In this document: one piece after another, positions 44,485 through 55,510 of the stretch
How positions within the stretch are numbered: the stretch's first letter is position 1
Layout: each line of letters starts with the position of its first letter
Assembly (NCBI RefSeq): GCF_030867095.1
Contig: NC_081835.1
Span: 43,445,892-43,509,891, forward strand
DNA length: 64,000 bases
Source: Alligator mississippiensis
Taxonomy: Eukaryota; Chordata; Crocodylia; Alligatoridae
Direction: 5' to 3'
The notes under the pieces: model-generated
Databases searched by the model: none
Told to the model about the DNA's origin: nothing
The model's input: only the letters and a program-made list of their open reading frames with translations
Position numbers and translations under genes: made by a program

Positions 44485-45310
44485 TCTGGCTATGGACAAA
44501 TTCTGATTGGAAATGAGAATATTTCTAACCATCAGCAGAGTGAAATTTTGAAATGGTCCTCCAATCTGACTTGTAGGGTCAAAGAACCTGAATCACTCTA
44601 AGACAGAACTCAGTGAGTTTATGGTAGGCATGGTATGGTAGGACAAGCAGTTCACAGTTCAACAGTTGGTGTGTGATAGGTGGAATCCCCAGGCTGGGAT
44701 ACAGAAGTAGCTCTTTGGTAGTATGGAAGGTGTCTGCTAATCCCATGCTTAGGGCTTTTCCTTGTTGCCAGCAGAGGCCAAGAAAGGATATTTTCTTCCT
44801 CATGAGTGTAAATGGCAACTGGCTGCTGTTTTCCATTTTTTTCCTTTCCTCTGAGATATTGGGATGCTGGCCCACAGCTAAGCCTGTGGGATTTTGATGG
44901 TGTGTGCTGATGCTCCTGCCAGTACTTAGAAAGCTCTGAGGTTCCTGGATGGCATGTCTTGCTCCTCTACTCAGGGTCATACCAGTCACCAAATACAGGG
45001 TCAGGAAGGATTTTTTCTCGGGGTCAGGTTAGAAACAACTGTGTAGGGTTTTGCCTTCCTCTATGCATGAGGCATGATCCTCTTCCCAGGAACTTCTGAG
45101 CATATATTAATCAACTAATTGGCAATGCCTTCATCTCCTTTGCATCTACCTATGACATGTTGCAGGCTGTTCTTGGTCTTGGTTTTGTTCCTTGTACTTG
45201 AATGGGAGGGTTTGAAGTGGCAATTTTAGAGATTTCTTGAGTAAGTGATTGCCTGTGAATGCAGGGTACTGGACTTCATAGCCCAAGACACCCTTCCAAT
45301 CTTATATGCG
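44485..45310 (+). mobile_element. LINE (CR1/L2 group), right piece with 3' end
   Basis: A C-terminal wording IFLTISRVKF and NGPPI lies near 44520-44560. The 3' UTR contains gggtcaggaaggattttttc and gggttttgccttcctct, and a terminal block tactggacttcatagcccaa followed by cccttccaatctta resembles the conserved CR1/L2/L3 3' end (GGACT.GATGACC...CCTTCCA). This closes the LINE begun at 36240. Confidence 0.7.
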
Positions 45311-45781
45311 TATGTGACAGGACTGGATTTTGAAGGGCAGGGGGTTGTGAGTAGTGAGGGGCATTAGCTGAGTTGTGTGCAGGGCACTCAGGGCTGGGAA
45401 TTCACAGCCAGAGAAATGCCTATAAGTCATATAACCCTTCAGGGGTAGGGCTGGAGGAGAGCTGGGGCAAGAGAGATGAAGGCAGAGAAGTTAATGCAAG
45501 TTATTTCAAAAGTAAAAGATGAGAATCTAAACATGCTGCATCTTTTCACCAAGACCTGAACACAGTGCTAAACCCATTCTGCCCTCCATTTCTGCAGGCC
45601 ACAGTGATCATTTCCCAGGTGGGCTATTTGCTGCAGAAGCCTTGAGCACTCGGAGTTGGGTAGTGGCCACAGCTTGGCCCATTTGATAACAGTGGCAGTA
45701 GGTCTGCCAGAACCTGTCCCCTGCCAGTGCCCACTGGTCCTCAAAGCTGTCCCTGCTGGACTGATGAACATAGATGTAGAG
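45311..45781. other. unassigned sequence
   Basis: No feature recognised. It ends with the octamer atgtagag, the left target duplication of the next element. Confidence 0.4.
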
Positions 45782-46262
45782 CAGAAGTTCCCAAACTTTT
45801 CTTATTGCGTATCCCCGTCCAGATTTACCAGCTGCTCCTATACCCCTACCAGCATACATTTTATATTTTAAACCCTTAAATGCCAATTATTATTAGAATA
45901 AACATTCAATCTGCCATTACATAGTTTATCCCATGTACCCCCCAGAGATGGCTTGTGTTTCATAGATTCATAGATGCTAGGGTCAGAAGGGACCTCAATA
46001 GATCATCGAGTCCGAACCCCTGCATAAGCAGGAAAGAGTGCTGGGTCTAGATGACCCCAGCTAGATGCTCATCTAACCTCCTCTTGAAGACCCCCAGGGT
46101 AGGGGAGAGCACCACCTCCCTTGGGAGCCCATTCCAGACCCTGGCCACTCGAACTGTGAAGAAGTGTTTCCTAATGTCCAATCTAAATCTGCTCTCTGCT
46201 AGCTTGTGGCCATTATTTCTTGTAACCCCAGGAATATGCATACCGCAGTTTGGGAACCTCTG
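45782..46262. mobile_element. hAT-type element split by CR1
   Basis: The termini cagaagttcccaaact and agtttgggaacctctg are inverted copies matching at 15 of 16 bases. The flanking octamers atgtagag (45774-45781) and gtgtagag (46263-46270) match at seven of eight. Excluding the nested CR1 the element is about 200 bp and non-coding. Confidence 0.85.
45957..46229 (-). mobile_element. CR1 3' end, inserted in the hAT element
   Basis: Minus strand: the tail tttcatagattcatagatg at the left, the conserved agggtcagaagggacct, and the C-terminal wording [20 protein letters not shown]. It is 5'-truncated at about 46229 and younger than the hAT copy it interrupts. Confidence 0.88.
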
Positions 46263-46270
46263 GTGTAGAG

Positions 46271-47574
46271 CACCCCCTGATGGCTGACCAAGGGAAGGCA
46301 TGGCCAGGCTGGAGGTGAAAGGACAGACCCCACAGGCATTGGATCTTCCCAATTATTTGGGTATAAGGGCACCAACCAACATTGATGCTTTTGGAAGTGA
46401 CTGATTGGAAACAGCCAGCTGGAGGGGCACAGATCCCTCTCCATGCAGGAGAGCTAGACAGTGTATTCCAGCTAGGAAGAGAGGCATGAAGGTGGTTATC
46501 TCAACAGAAGCACCAGTTGGCGTCTGGCTGTGCAGACCTAGTACATTTGGATCAGGAAAGCCAACACGTGCTTCATGTCTTGAGACATGCATTTTCTCAA
46601 GCCCTAGGCTTTGCATTGTTATTGTGGGCAATTTCTTACAGATGATGGCTCAGCCCAGACTAGGAAGAGGAAAAGTCTTGCTTTTCTTTCACTGTGAACC
46701 AGATTCAGGGCAAAGCAGCCCCTGCTCTAATATGCATCAATCACACACAGTGCCAGTGGGTGGCTCTTGAGACCAGTGATAATGGGGGCACATCTCGCTG
46801 CCCCTCCCACAACCCTTCCCCCCATGCCCTGTCCCTAAGCTTGTCTAACATTTCTCTAAACTATAGTTCCAATGAAGGAACCAACAAAAATCCTGGCTTC
46901 TCTCATTTTCTCCACGGTCAGATCACAGTGAAGGGGAAGGCTCTTTTCAACTACTGTAAATCCAGTATAAGTAACACTATTGATTTCAAAAGGAATTACT
47001 GAGATTTCCTCTGAGATTGGAACCTGATCCTCTTGTGTAAAATAAGACGACAACAGTTGTTTTATGGCATTTGATTTAAGCCCTTGAAGTTGTTTTGATC
47101 CAGGTTTGCAGCAAGACTCTTGTCTGTTTCAGCCAATAATTTCTAGCCCCTGGGATTCCTTATGCCTCTTCATATCCTTTCCTTGTAAAGCTTTGTGAAA
47201 AAAATGAAGCTTTTCTTTTCAGCCTCAAGACTGCACGTGTTCTTCTAGTCAGATGGCTCAGGAATGAGAGTCCACCTAAGAAGATCTCTTAATTCACAGA
47301 CATAAAAGCAGTGCTGTAGTAAATTAAATCTTCATTGAAGGCTTTCATATGTAGCCAACTCAGTGACTTGCACAAAGTCTCCTAAGACATAGAGACCACA
47401 TTTAATTAAATGTACTGTACTAAGGGAGAAAGTAATTGATTTATCTTCTGTCTGATCATGTCAATTGGACATAAGCATGGAGAAGGTTTTCTGTTTTGTT
47501 CTTATTCTTATAGACTAATAACTTGTACTTAAAATACTTTTTATGAGCGGGACTGGGAGTACTTTGTAGAGGGG
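46271..47574. other. unassigned sequence
   Basis: No repeat or exon was recognised. Confidence 0.4.
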
Positions 47575-47700
47575 GCTACACACCTTCAAGCAGAGAAGCT
47601 GAGGAACAGAGAGGCAAGGTGATTTGCTTGAGCTCACACTGAAATTCAGTGGCCTAATTAAGGATAGAACCCAAGACTGATCACTTCCAGGCCTATGCTG
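47575..47700 (-). mobile_element. MIR-like SINE, inverted
   Basis: Contains ggcaaggtgatttgcttgag, ctcacactgaaattcagtgg and tagaacccaagac, the complement of the MIR core and tRNA-related B-box region. Confidence 0.6.
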
Positions 47701-48929
47701 GAGACTGGGGGTGTTTAAAAATTTTCATCCTGTGCGCCACATCTTTATGAGCAAAAAATAGTGCAGGCACCTCCTGCCCATTTGCAGCTCTGTGGACCAT
47801 TTGCCATTTGCGTTCACATCCCTGTAATAATGATGCTTGTAGGTAAGAATAACAACTGGAGAGCATGGGGACCCAACTTGTCAAGTGCATCGTACTCACA
47901 GTGAGGTCTGGATTTTCTAAACAGCCAGGGCCCACCCAGCAGCGACTTCTGGAACAGCACTGGCCAGATCCTCCAAAGCCCCCCTCCCTCAGCATGTATT
48001 CAACATGACTACCTCCACAAAATTCTGCCTCTCCCAAGATCAACCTCCCCAGACCAGCTCTTCACACCATGTTCCCTGCTGTTCATTTTGACAACATTTT
48101 GTCAACATTTTGACAACAACCTCTCTCCTTTCTCCCTGCACATCTTACTTCCTTCCCTGATCCCTTCCCTGCATTTGGGGCTCTGCAAAACCTCTGGGAA
48201 GCCTTTGGGAGGTTGTGACTACAGCAGGGAGCCTCAGACATTTCTTCAACAGGGCTATAATATGAACTGCAACCAGGTTTCATATTCAGCCTAGTTAGTT
48301 TTGGAAACAGTGCTTGGGATTACTGCCTGTCTGTCCCAAGACGGTAAGTTTAAAACTAACTGGTTCACCATGGTATAGTGTAGGGGGTAGCAGCAGGATG
48401 TATTCCTATCCCAGACTAAGTGTGAATACCCACCATGATTACTAAAGAGTAATTTATCCTGGATATAACTGTAGTAAGGAGTGAATACACAATTAGCTTG
48501 TCCAAGCTGGCTGTCCACAGTAAGTGCCATGACAGGGCTTGGTCACTAGATGGTGGGAGAGCTTGTAATAGATTTTTTGCATGGAGTGAATGGCTACCCT
48601 GGCATGACCCTGATGAGTAGGCTGAACATATGACATTTACAAGCTCAGTGACCCCAAGGTAAAGTCACTACTATTTTTTAAAGTTGCTTTTACCAGAGAA
48701 AAGAGAGACTTACTCTGTAACAAGACTGTGTGGAGTATCTCCTCCACTTTCACATGCAATAAAGTCAACGTGTTCCATAGTAAATGTGATGTGTGTCTAT
48801 GCCCTTTCTCATTTATCTGTGACTTCTGATATGCAGTTACATCCATTTTTCTATGTGTGAGTAAACCCTTCAGCTGTGCTTGCACCCTTGTCTTTCTAAG
48901 ACTATTTTTGCTTTAATGCATAAATACGG
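47701..48929. other. unassigned sequence
   Basis: Includes a short palindromic stretch ttgtcaacattttgacaa near 48098-48116. Otherwise unrecognised. Confidence 0.4.
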
Positions 48930-49090
48930 AGCTGATTAGGATCTCTTGTACATTGTAAAATATTTGGAGCAGGAAGCCATCTCTTTGGTCTGCATTTGTA
49001 CAGCACCTGGCACAGAGCAGTGGAGTCCTAATCCATGTCTAAGGCTTCTAGGCTGTATGATAACACTAACAACAACAACAATAGCAATCA
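48930..49090 (+). mobile_element. SINE 3' segment (MIR/L2-related)
   Basis: Contains tgtacagcacctggcacaga followed by tcctaatccatgtctaagg and gcttctaggctgtatgataa. This is the common amniote SINE tail, ending in an aacaacaacaa-type simple stretch. Confidence 0.6.
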
Positions 49091-49199
49091 ACTTTAATCC
49101 TAAACATTTAATCCTAAACTGGCACCAGTGCCTGGGTTTCAGTTAAATGCACTTTAGTGATTGTGTCCTCCTAAGACCCCAGGGGATGGGGGGATAATT

Positions 49200-49500
49200 T
49201 CACTGTCTTCTCTGATGAGTCACTAATCTTTTCTAGCCCTTATTGCGGTTATTAATGAAGATGACAGAGAATTACAGCTGTAACAGCAAGCATTAAGCCA
49301 TTTAAAGCCAATGAATTTAAAACAAATAAAAGGTGCTTGTCTAAAAGGCTTCCTGGTGCTGACCCTTCCATCGTTAAAACAAACTCAGGGCATTAAGCAA
49401 AGCCATGCATCGCAGCCAATGGCAGCTGAGCTGCTGGAGGAAGTTATATCACTTATAGAGATGATAAATTAATTTTCAAAAGAGATTAAGGGAGAGATGA
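49200..49500. promoter_or_regulatory. candidate conserved noncoding element (source of the 50.2 kb copy)
   Basis: AT-rich, non-repetitive wording with clustered factor-like motifs: tgagtca (AP-1 type), cagctg twice, two agccaat boxes, ttattaatga and aaattaatt (homeodomain type). This composition resembles vertebrate conserved enhancers, but conservation cannot be judged from one sequence. Part of it (49293-49466) was copied into the MITE at 49806-50531. Confidence 0.3.
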
Positions 49501-50196
49501 CCCCAGTCTGCCCTTATGTGCAGCTCTACAGAATCTCCATAGACTCTTGCAGGGAGCTGTCTGACAAGTCTGAGCATAGCAACAATTAGCCTTGAAATAT
49601 CTGAAGAGACTTTGAGGATGACATATCTCCTAGATGCTCTGTGTAAACATCAGACAACAGGATGGCCCAGCCTTGCCAGGCTGGCTTTCTCTGCACTGCC
49701 AGCCAGGGAGGGGGAGGGGGAAGGGAAGAGACACACGGTGGAGTGGGGGGCAGGGAGGTGGGGGGGGTATTTAAAAAACTTTGTTAGACATTATTTCTGC
49801 TGGGGCCCAGCTTGAGACGCATCTACACATGCAATTAATGAACACAGATAAAGTCCAGAGCTTATTGCTCTGGAGTTTTTTGCTCCCGTATGCACCATTA
49901 AATATGTGCTTGAAGCAAAAAATCCTGGAGTATATTGCTTCGGAGTTTATTCACGCGTAGCATGAAGCACCTAGTAAGAGCAGCCTCAGCTAGCAGGGGA
50001 CCCAGGGGTCAGCCTGCCAGCCCAGGGCTGCTCTGACCAGGCTCCAAATGCTGCAGAGGGACTGGCTGAGATACGAGGGTGCTTCAGCATGGGGACTGCC
50101 TGCCTACTAGCCCCATCCTACAGGACTCTGTGCCCCAGCCAGCCAGAGCAACATCTACATGTGTGCTGCTGCACACAAAAAAACTCCATAGCAGAG

Positions 50197-50217
50197 TAGT
50201 ATTTGTATTTACAAGTA
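50197..50217. repeat. 21 bp direct repeat, left
   Basis: Left member of a pair (agtatttgtatttacaagta preceded by t). It differs at one base from 50387-50407, like a target-site duplication. Confidence 0.9.
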
Positions 50218-50386
50218 TTAAGCCATTTAAAGCCAATGAATTTAAAGCAAATAAAAGATGCTAAAGGGCTGCCTGGAGCTGACCCTTTAATCATTAAAAT
50301 GAACTCAGGGCATTAACCAAAGCTATGCATTTCAGCCAATGGCAGCTGAGCTGCCAGAGGATGTCTTGTCACTTACACAGATGACA
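50218..50386. repeat. copied ~170 bp segment (second copy of 49293-49466)
   Basis: Follows the source in direct orientation: ttaagccatttaaagccaat, aactcagggcattaa and cagccaatggcagctgagct are shared. It is 169 bp against 174 bp in the source. It lies inside the MITE and is bounded on both sides by a 21 bp direct repeat, so it arrived after the MITE. Confidence 0.88.
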
Positions 50387-50407
50387 TAGTACTTGTATTT
50401 ACAAGTA
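50387..50407. repeat. 21 bp direct repeat, right
   Basis: Right member (agtacttgtatttacaagta preceded by t), 20 of 21 identical to the left member. Confidence 0.9.
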
Positions 50408-50531
50408 CTACCCTGCTGCAGAGTTTATTAGTTTCATGTGCCCTAATAGGGGCGCACTTGTAGACACTGAACAGTAAACGTCTCGTGTAGATGTGCCCCA
50501 TAGAGTGGTCTCAAGCTGGGTGGTCCTGATC

Positions 50532-51066
50532 TTGACCAGCTCTGTTCTCAGTCTCCGGGATATGTGCTAAGATCACATGCTGGCCCTCCCTGTGCTGTGC
50601 GATGAAACATTTCCATTGCCTTCTGCAGAAGAGCACTGCGGTTTCATGGAGATGAGAGTCTAGTCTTTGAAGTACAAGCAGCATTTCATGCTTTGTTCTG
50701 AGCCCTTGATGGAGATGAGATAGAAGAGGGGATGAACTACAACCCTAAGCCTGTGTGAGAACTGACAGTGGAACACAGTGCTGTAACCTATTCATGTCCC
50801 TTTGGTGGTGTCCAGGACCTGGGAAAGCCCTTTGGCTGTCCAGGGAAAATTGCCTTGAGAGAGGCACTGCATGGGGCTGCCTTTTGCTGTCCCATGCCTG
50901 CAAGCCCTAGTACCGGGCACCCCATGCCTGAAGCTGAAGGAACAGAAGGGAGCAGCCCTGGGTTAGATTCCTTGTGCAAAACACTGACTTTGTTTTCTAA
51001 AACAATGACAGACTATCAGGAAGAGGTGTTTCCTCACTTCTTGTTCTAATAACCCTTTCCCTAGAC
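50532..51066. other. unassigned sequence
   Basis: No feature recognised. Confidence 0.4.
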
Positions 51067-51358
51067 CAATAATTCTTAACCAAGGTGCCAAGGTATCCTG
51101 GGTGGCCAGAAGATCTCTTGAAGGGTGGCACAAGGTGTGAAGCAATAAGCAGGTGGGAAGAGATAAGCGCAGGCTCAGGCTTCTCCCTGCCTGGCTGCTC
51201 CCCTGCTTCCACTGCCTGGCCCCTCTGCAAAGAGGTTAACAGTGTAATGAATACATTAGGTTTTTTAAATGGGGTGCTGCTCGATTTTCAAAAATTATGG
51301 AAGGGTGCCTCAAATCCAATGAGGAGTGCCTCGAGTCCAAAAAGGCTGAGAACCATTG
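51067..51358. mobile_element. hAT-Charlie-like non-autonomous DNA transposon
   Basis: The ends caataattcttaacc and ggctgagaaccattg are decayed inverted copies of CAGTGGTTCTCAACC. The body shares gaagggtg and gagtccaaaaaggctgagaa with the copy at 329-634. The flanking octamers ccctagac and ctccagaa match at only five of eight. Confidence 0.7.
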
Positions 51359-51366
51359 CTCCAGAA

Positions 51367-53237
51367 ATTGACTTTTCATAAAGGAAAAAACAAGATTATT
51401 TGTTGTATGAAAATTTCATATCATTCTATTATATCTGGGTTACAAGCCCCCCTCCTAGTTTGCCTGATGCTTTTCACCATTATAAATCTCTGTACTGTAC
51501 ATAACTCTACCAGTGCTCAGCCCTTTGTCCGCATTTCCCAGGCCAGGCATCTCAGGCTGAATTCTCTGGAAAGCTTCAGCCAAACAGCTCAGCCCAAGAT
51601 GGAAGCAAAGGGAAAATATGACACCCTGTTTCCTGAAAAAGCTTTGACTGCCCTTGCTCTACTCCATCACATGGAGAAGGATTTGGCATGTGGTAAAGGA
51701 GCAGCCTTTGTGTCTGAGACAGGCCTTCTGCTTCCCCCTGCAAATCTGTCTACATTCAGCCAAATGATATGCCAAAGTATGTGCAGATGCTGAGGATGAA
51801 GCAGTCCCTTTCCATGAAGAACAATGTCCTTTATGAGAAGGTGAATGGAATGAGTGTGGCAAATGGCATGAGGAATGAGACAGGCGATGGGACGCTTAGG
51901 CTAACAGTAGTAGGTTTAAGGCATTTCAGCCTACCAGTCCCTGCTGCTATCCTGTCGTTTGGGGACTGATGTCTACCAAGCAACCCAGCAGAAGGAATCA
52001 CCTCTGAGAGGGTGTACCACATGTAAGAGGTGGCACTAAAGACAGCCCAGGACTGGTGCTCTCAGCAGAGTAAAGAAGGTGCATGGCAGGAGATGACTGG
52101 AGAGGTGGAGAAGGACTTGGCTGCAAAGGGGGAGGGCAAGAGACTGGATGCTGTGGCACTGGGAAGCCAAAAGAAGGACTATTAGGTTGGGCTGATGAGA
52201 GGATTTCAACAGCTGTATTTGATACAACTGGGGGGCATAGGGGAACTTGAGGACTGGAAGAGCTACAATGAAGATGAGAAGGCCCTGATGAGCAGGCAGG
52301 TAAGGCTGAATTTAAACTGTAGAGGAGGAGCAGGATACAGACATGGGCCAACTGACAGCTAAGTCTTTGTATTTACCCAACAAGCATCTTGGTGTCCAGG
52401 AGTAGGGATTTTCCCAGTACGAGAACACAGCATTACCGTGGGATCTAGCAGATTGCCCCTCCCCGCCAGGATGGGGGATCCTACTTACTTACCACACTGC
52501 TGTGCAGTGCCCAGGATATGCGGTCTAAAACTTATGGTGTGTCTAAACTCATGGTGAAAGGGCTGCAGCACATCTTGGGTTTTCTGACTTCAGTAGCTAA
52601 CTGCAGCCTTAGATGCAAAGGTCTTCTCTGGGCCCTCAGTCCTGCATCTCTCCCAGAGTCCTCAGCACTCCCAGCTTTTCGCGGTTTCATTCCAGTTCCA
52701 GGAATGAAAGAGAAGCTGGACTGTATGAAGGGAAGTTGGTATGAGTGCTGCTGGCACTTGGGCAGTAGGTGGCAGCACATTGCCGTGTCCTGGCAGCAGG
52801 CTCCAAAGAATCCCATTGCTTTGCAGGGCAGCCTGGGAGCCCTGCTAGGGTGCATGGGGCTAGAACCCCAGGACCTGCATGTCTCAGGTCAGAGCTGAAC
52901 CGCAGAGCTGGGAACCTGCTGGCCTGTAACAGGAGGACAGTGATCCTGTGAGCAATGCTGTGTGGATACCTTCTTCTAGCCCGTATGGGGAGGGATCTCA
53001 CTTGTACCACTGCAGTTCCTGAGTGTCTTCCACTCACACATTAGGTGATGCGACTAGTGTCTGTCATCCATTCCCTCACTCCTCTCCTGGGCAGCAGAAA
53101 GGGAGTTTGGTAGGGCATCTTTGTTCCTTTAAAATTTCATTGGTTCTGCTTTGCTTGTGACATCTTGGTTGATGGGAAGGTGCCTATGATGTTAAAAGCT
53201 ACTGATGATGATCTCATTTGAGCAGGGGCTGGCTGAG
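51367..53237. other. unassigned sequence
   Basis: About 1.9 kb. A 145-codon plus-strand open frame overlaps the end of the hAT element and shows no family motifs. No exon structure was recognised. Confidence 0.4.
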
Positions 53238-53612
53238 ATTCATAGATTCATAGATTGTTAGGGGCTGGAAGGGACCTTGCAGATCATCGGGTCCAGCCCC
53301 ATGACTCTAGGCAGGAAGACAACTGGGGTTAGGTGACCCCAGTGAGATGACTGTTCAGTCTCCTCTTGAAAACCTCCAGGATAGGTGACTGCACCACCTC
53401 TGGAGGGAGTTTATTCCACAGTCTGGACACCCTGACTGTGAAGGAGTTTCTCCTACTAGTAAGCCTGAAGCAGCCTTCCAGGAGTTTGCATTCATTGGTC
53501 CTGGTCTTCCCTGGGGGTGCCCTAGTGAACAGTTGTTCACCGAGCTCCTGATGCACTCCTCTGATATAGCGGTAAGCTGCTATCAAGTCCCTTCTCAACC
53601 TTCTCCAAAGCA
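53238..53612 (-). mobile_element. CR1 3' end fragment
   Basis: Minus strand: the tail attcatagattcatagatt at the left, the conserved ggggctggaagggacct, and C-terminal wording RRLRRDLIAAYRYIRG then FTVRVSRLWNKLPPEVV. It is 5'-truncated at about 53612. The open frame runs through without a stop and into non-CR1 sequence. Confidence 0.88.
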
Positions 53613-54258
53613 TCTTTTGAGAATACCTGGGAATGTCGCAGTTCTCCTCTTTCCACACAGTCCCCTGTTTGCTTGGGTAAAGATCGGGAAGGGACGTGTC
53701 CAACCCCTGCTTTACCCTCCCCTCCTGACTCTGTTATTCCCTAGTGATTCATATTTCAGCCCTGATCCTCTTGGCTCTGGAGATCAGGATTTGGGAACCA
53801 GATGGACACCATGAAATCAAAAGGATTAGTAAAGAGACAGCAATTTAATTCAGCGAAATGCAAGGCAGGGAGCATAATGAGGGAGATGAGGGCTGTTCTC
53901 CTACAACAAGTTAGGCTTAAAAACTATTCCCCAAGCACAGAAACCCTCCTCCCTACATATTATGCCAGGTGGCAGTGCTGCCCTGTGCAGCTCTATTGTA
54001 GCAGAAAGCCCCCTTTTCCTCTTTCCTGCAGTTGCTCTCCCCTCCTTGGATATATTTTTCCTCTTCTACCTTTTCTTCCTTCCTCTTTCTTTCACTTTAA
54101 GATAAGGAATTGTGTTTTAAAAATTGTATGTGCGTATTTTGTATCTCCCCTTGTATTTTGGTATTTTTATCTATTTGTATGCCATGGCATTACTTTTGTA
54201 GATTATATTTTATATGCCTCACCTTTCAACTTTCAACTATAAATGTGTTTAGTAAAAA
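53613..54258. other. unassigned sequence
   Basis: T-rich stretch with ttcttccttcctctttc near 54072. No gene recognised. Confidence 0.4.
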
Positions 54259-55037
54259 TGTTAACAAGGGCAGGAGTCAAACTGCCGCTTCCCTGTATCA
54301 GGCGGGCCCCTGAAAGAGCAAGTAAATCAGTGATTGAATGCGTAACACAGTAGCAGGCGGCCTTTAACACCTAGGGAAACCACAGATCAACCGGAAGAAA
54401 TCAATAGAAGACAATGTAACAACCGGGAAATCTCTAAACGTCACTGTTCAAGGGCTAGAAGCCCTGGTCTGAGTTAATCAATGCCGGGGACCAACTTTTG
54501 GGATGAATATCTCCAGATCGACCGCTCCCAGAGCCCTATTCAAAATTCATCAACGGACTCCCAAACCTGCACGTACATGCGGATGACCCCTGGGGCTGAC
54601 AGATGTCATCCAGTAGCCACCAAGGGGGAAGTCCCACGAGGGTCAACAACCCCTGGATTGGGCAAACCTGAAAACTGGGGAGTCACCAAAGTCTGCCAAG
54701 GACAGATAAAAACCAGTGAAAAGTGACCCTCAGCAGTGCCCAGTTGATCTCCAACTTGACCAGCACCCGACCTGTCCAGCCAGAAGGACCAGGCGGCGAC
54801 CCCCTTCTGGAGGATAACACCACGCTGGAAGAAGCCTCGACTGGCCATCGACGGCAGACTCCAGCGCCTATGGGATAGGTATACCTGACTCTTGTAGCTT
54901 GCTACTGTGTGTGTGTGCATGTGTGTGTGTGGGGGGGGACCAGCCTCAAGTTTTATGATTTAACTTCATTACAGTGCTTCAGTCCACCTAATAAACCAGA
55001 ATTTTAAGGATCCCGAGTTGGACATTTGTAGCCAACA
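54259..55037 (+). mobile_element. probable endogenous retrovirus solo LTR
   Basis: Starts tgttaacaagggcagg and ends ttgtagccaaca, giving TGTT...AACA. A poly-A signal aataaa lies at about 54990-54995, 45 bp before the right end, and an AT-rich gataaaaacc about 280 bp upstream may be the TATA. CpG-containing wording sets it apart from its surroundings. No convincing target duplication was found. It is a fossil fragment. Confidence 0.45.
54907..54938. repeat. GT microsatellite
   Basis: gtgtgtgtgtgcatgtgtgtgtgtg followed by a G run. It lies inside the probable LTR. Confidence 0.9.
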
Positions 55038-55084
55038 CTATGATTTAAACACTACTGGAGGCAAAAAGGAACAGTAGGCCACAA

Positions 55085-55200
55085 ATTGGAAGACAGGAGA
55101 CTGTTTCCAGCTCCACTGGTGCCTGCTTAGATGAATCATGTCACCTCCACGTGCCTCAGTTTTCCATAATGCAAAGGTCCAGAGAATGCTAAGCATTTGC
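55085..55200 (+). mobile_element. MIR-like SINE fragment
   Basis: Contains gaatcatgtcacctccacgt and gcctcagttttccataatgc, the MIR core. Confidence 0.55.
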
Positions 55201-55510
55201 ACTGCCAAAGAGCCAGTGTGCACATTACCAAGAGTCCTTAGTACCCATGGCTTTCGCAGGAGTTGTCAGCATGTAACACTACACAGAGATCTCTAGCAAG
55301 ACCAGTCCTATATTGATTTCAGATTGATTGTTCCTCCTGAGCCTTCTCCACTGTGTTGAGTCAGGGAATGGCTGAGATAAGACCACATATAAAATAAAGA
55401 TAGGGGCTCTTGGAACAGACAGAAAGTGAGAAAAGGGGAAAAGGATGTAGTGATATGGAGCCTCGAACAAGAGAGCTGTCTGATACAGGAGTTGTGTTTG
55501 CTGTATCTTT

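Larger units (their letters stand above)
49806..50531. mobile_element. MITE with long inverted repeats, carrying a copied segment
   Basis: The outer 13 bp termini are perfect inverted copies: cccagcttgagac at 49806-49818 and gtctcaagctggg at 50519-50531. Inner arms continue with gcatctacacatg and its near-complement cgtgtagatgtgc. Around the centre, gcagagtagtatttgta and tacaagtactaccctgc form a near-perfect palindrome, now separated by the copied segment at 50218-50386. The superfamily is undetermined; no target duplication is obvious. Confidence 0.75.

Noticed and set aside
51356-51793. 145-codon plus-strand open frame with a hydrophobic stretch
   Set aside because: It begins inside the hAT terminus and has no recognisable domain or exon signals.
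53329-53703. 124-codon minus-strand open frame considered as a host gene
   Set aside because: Its C-terminal two thirds are CR1 ORF2; the remainder is chance extension beyond the CR1 truncation point.
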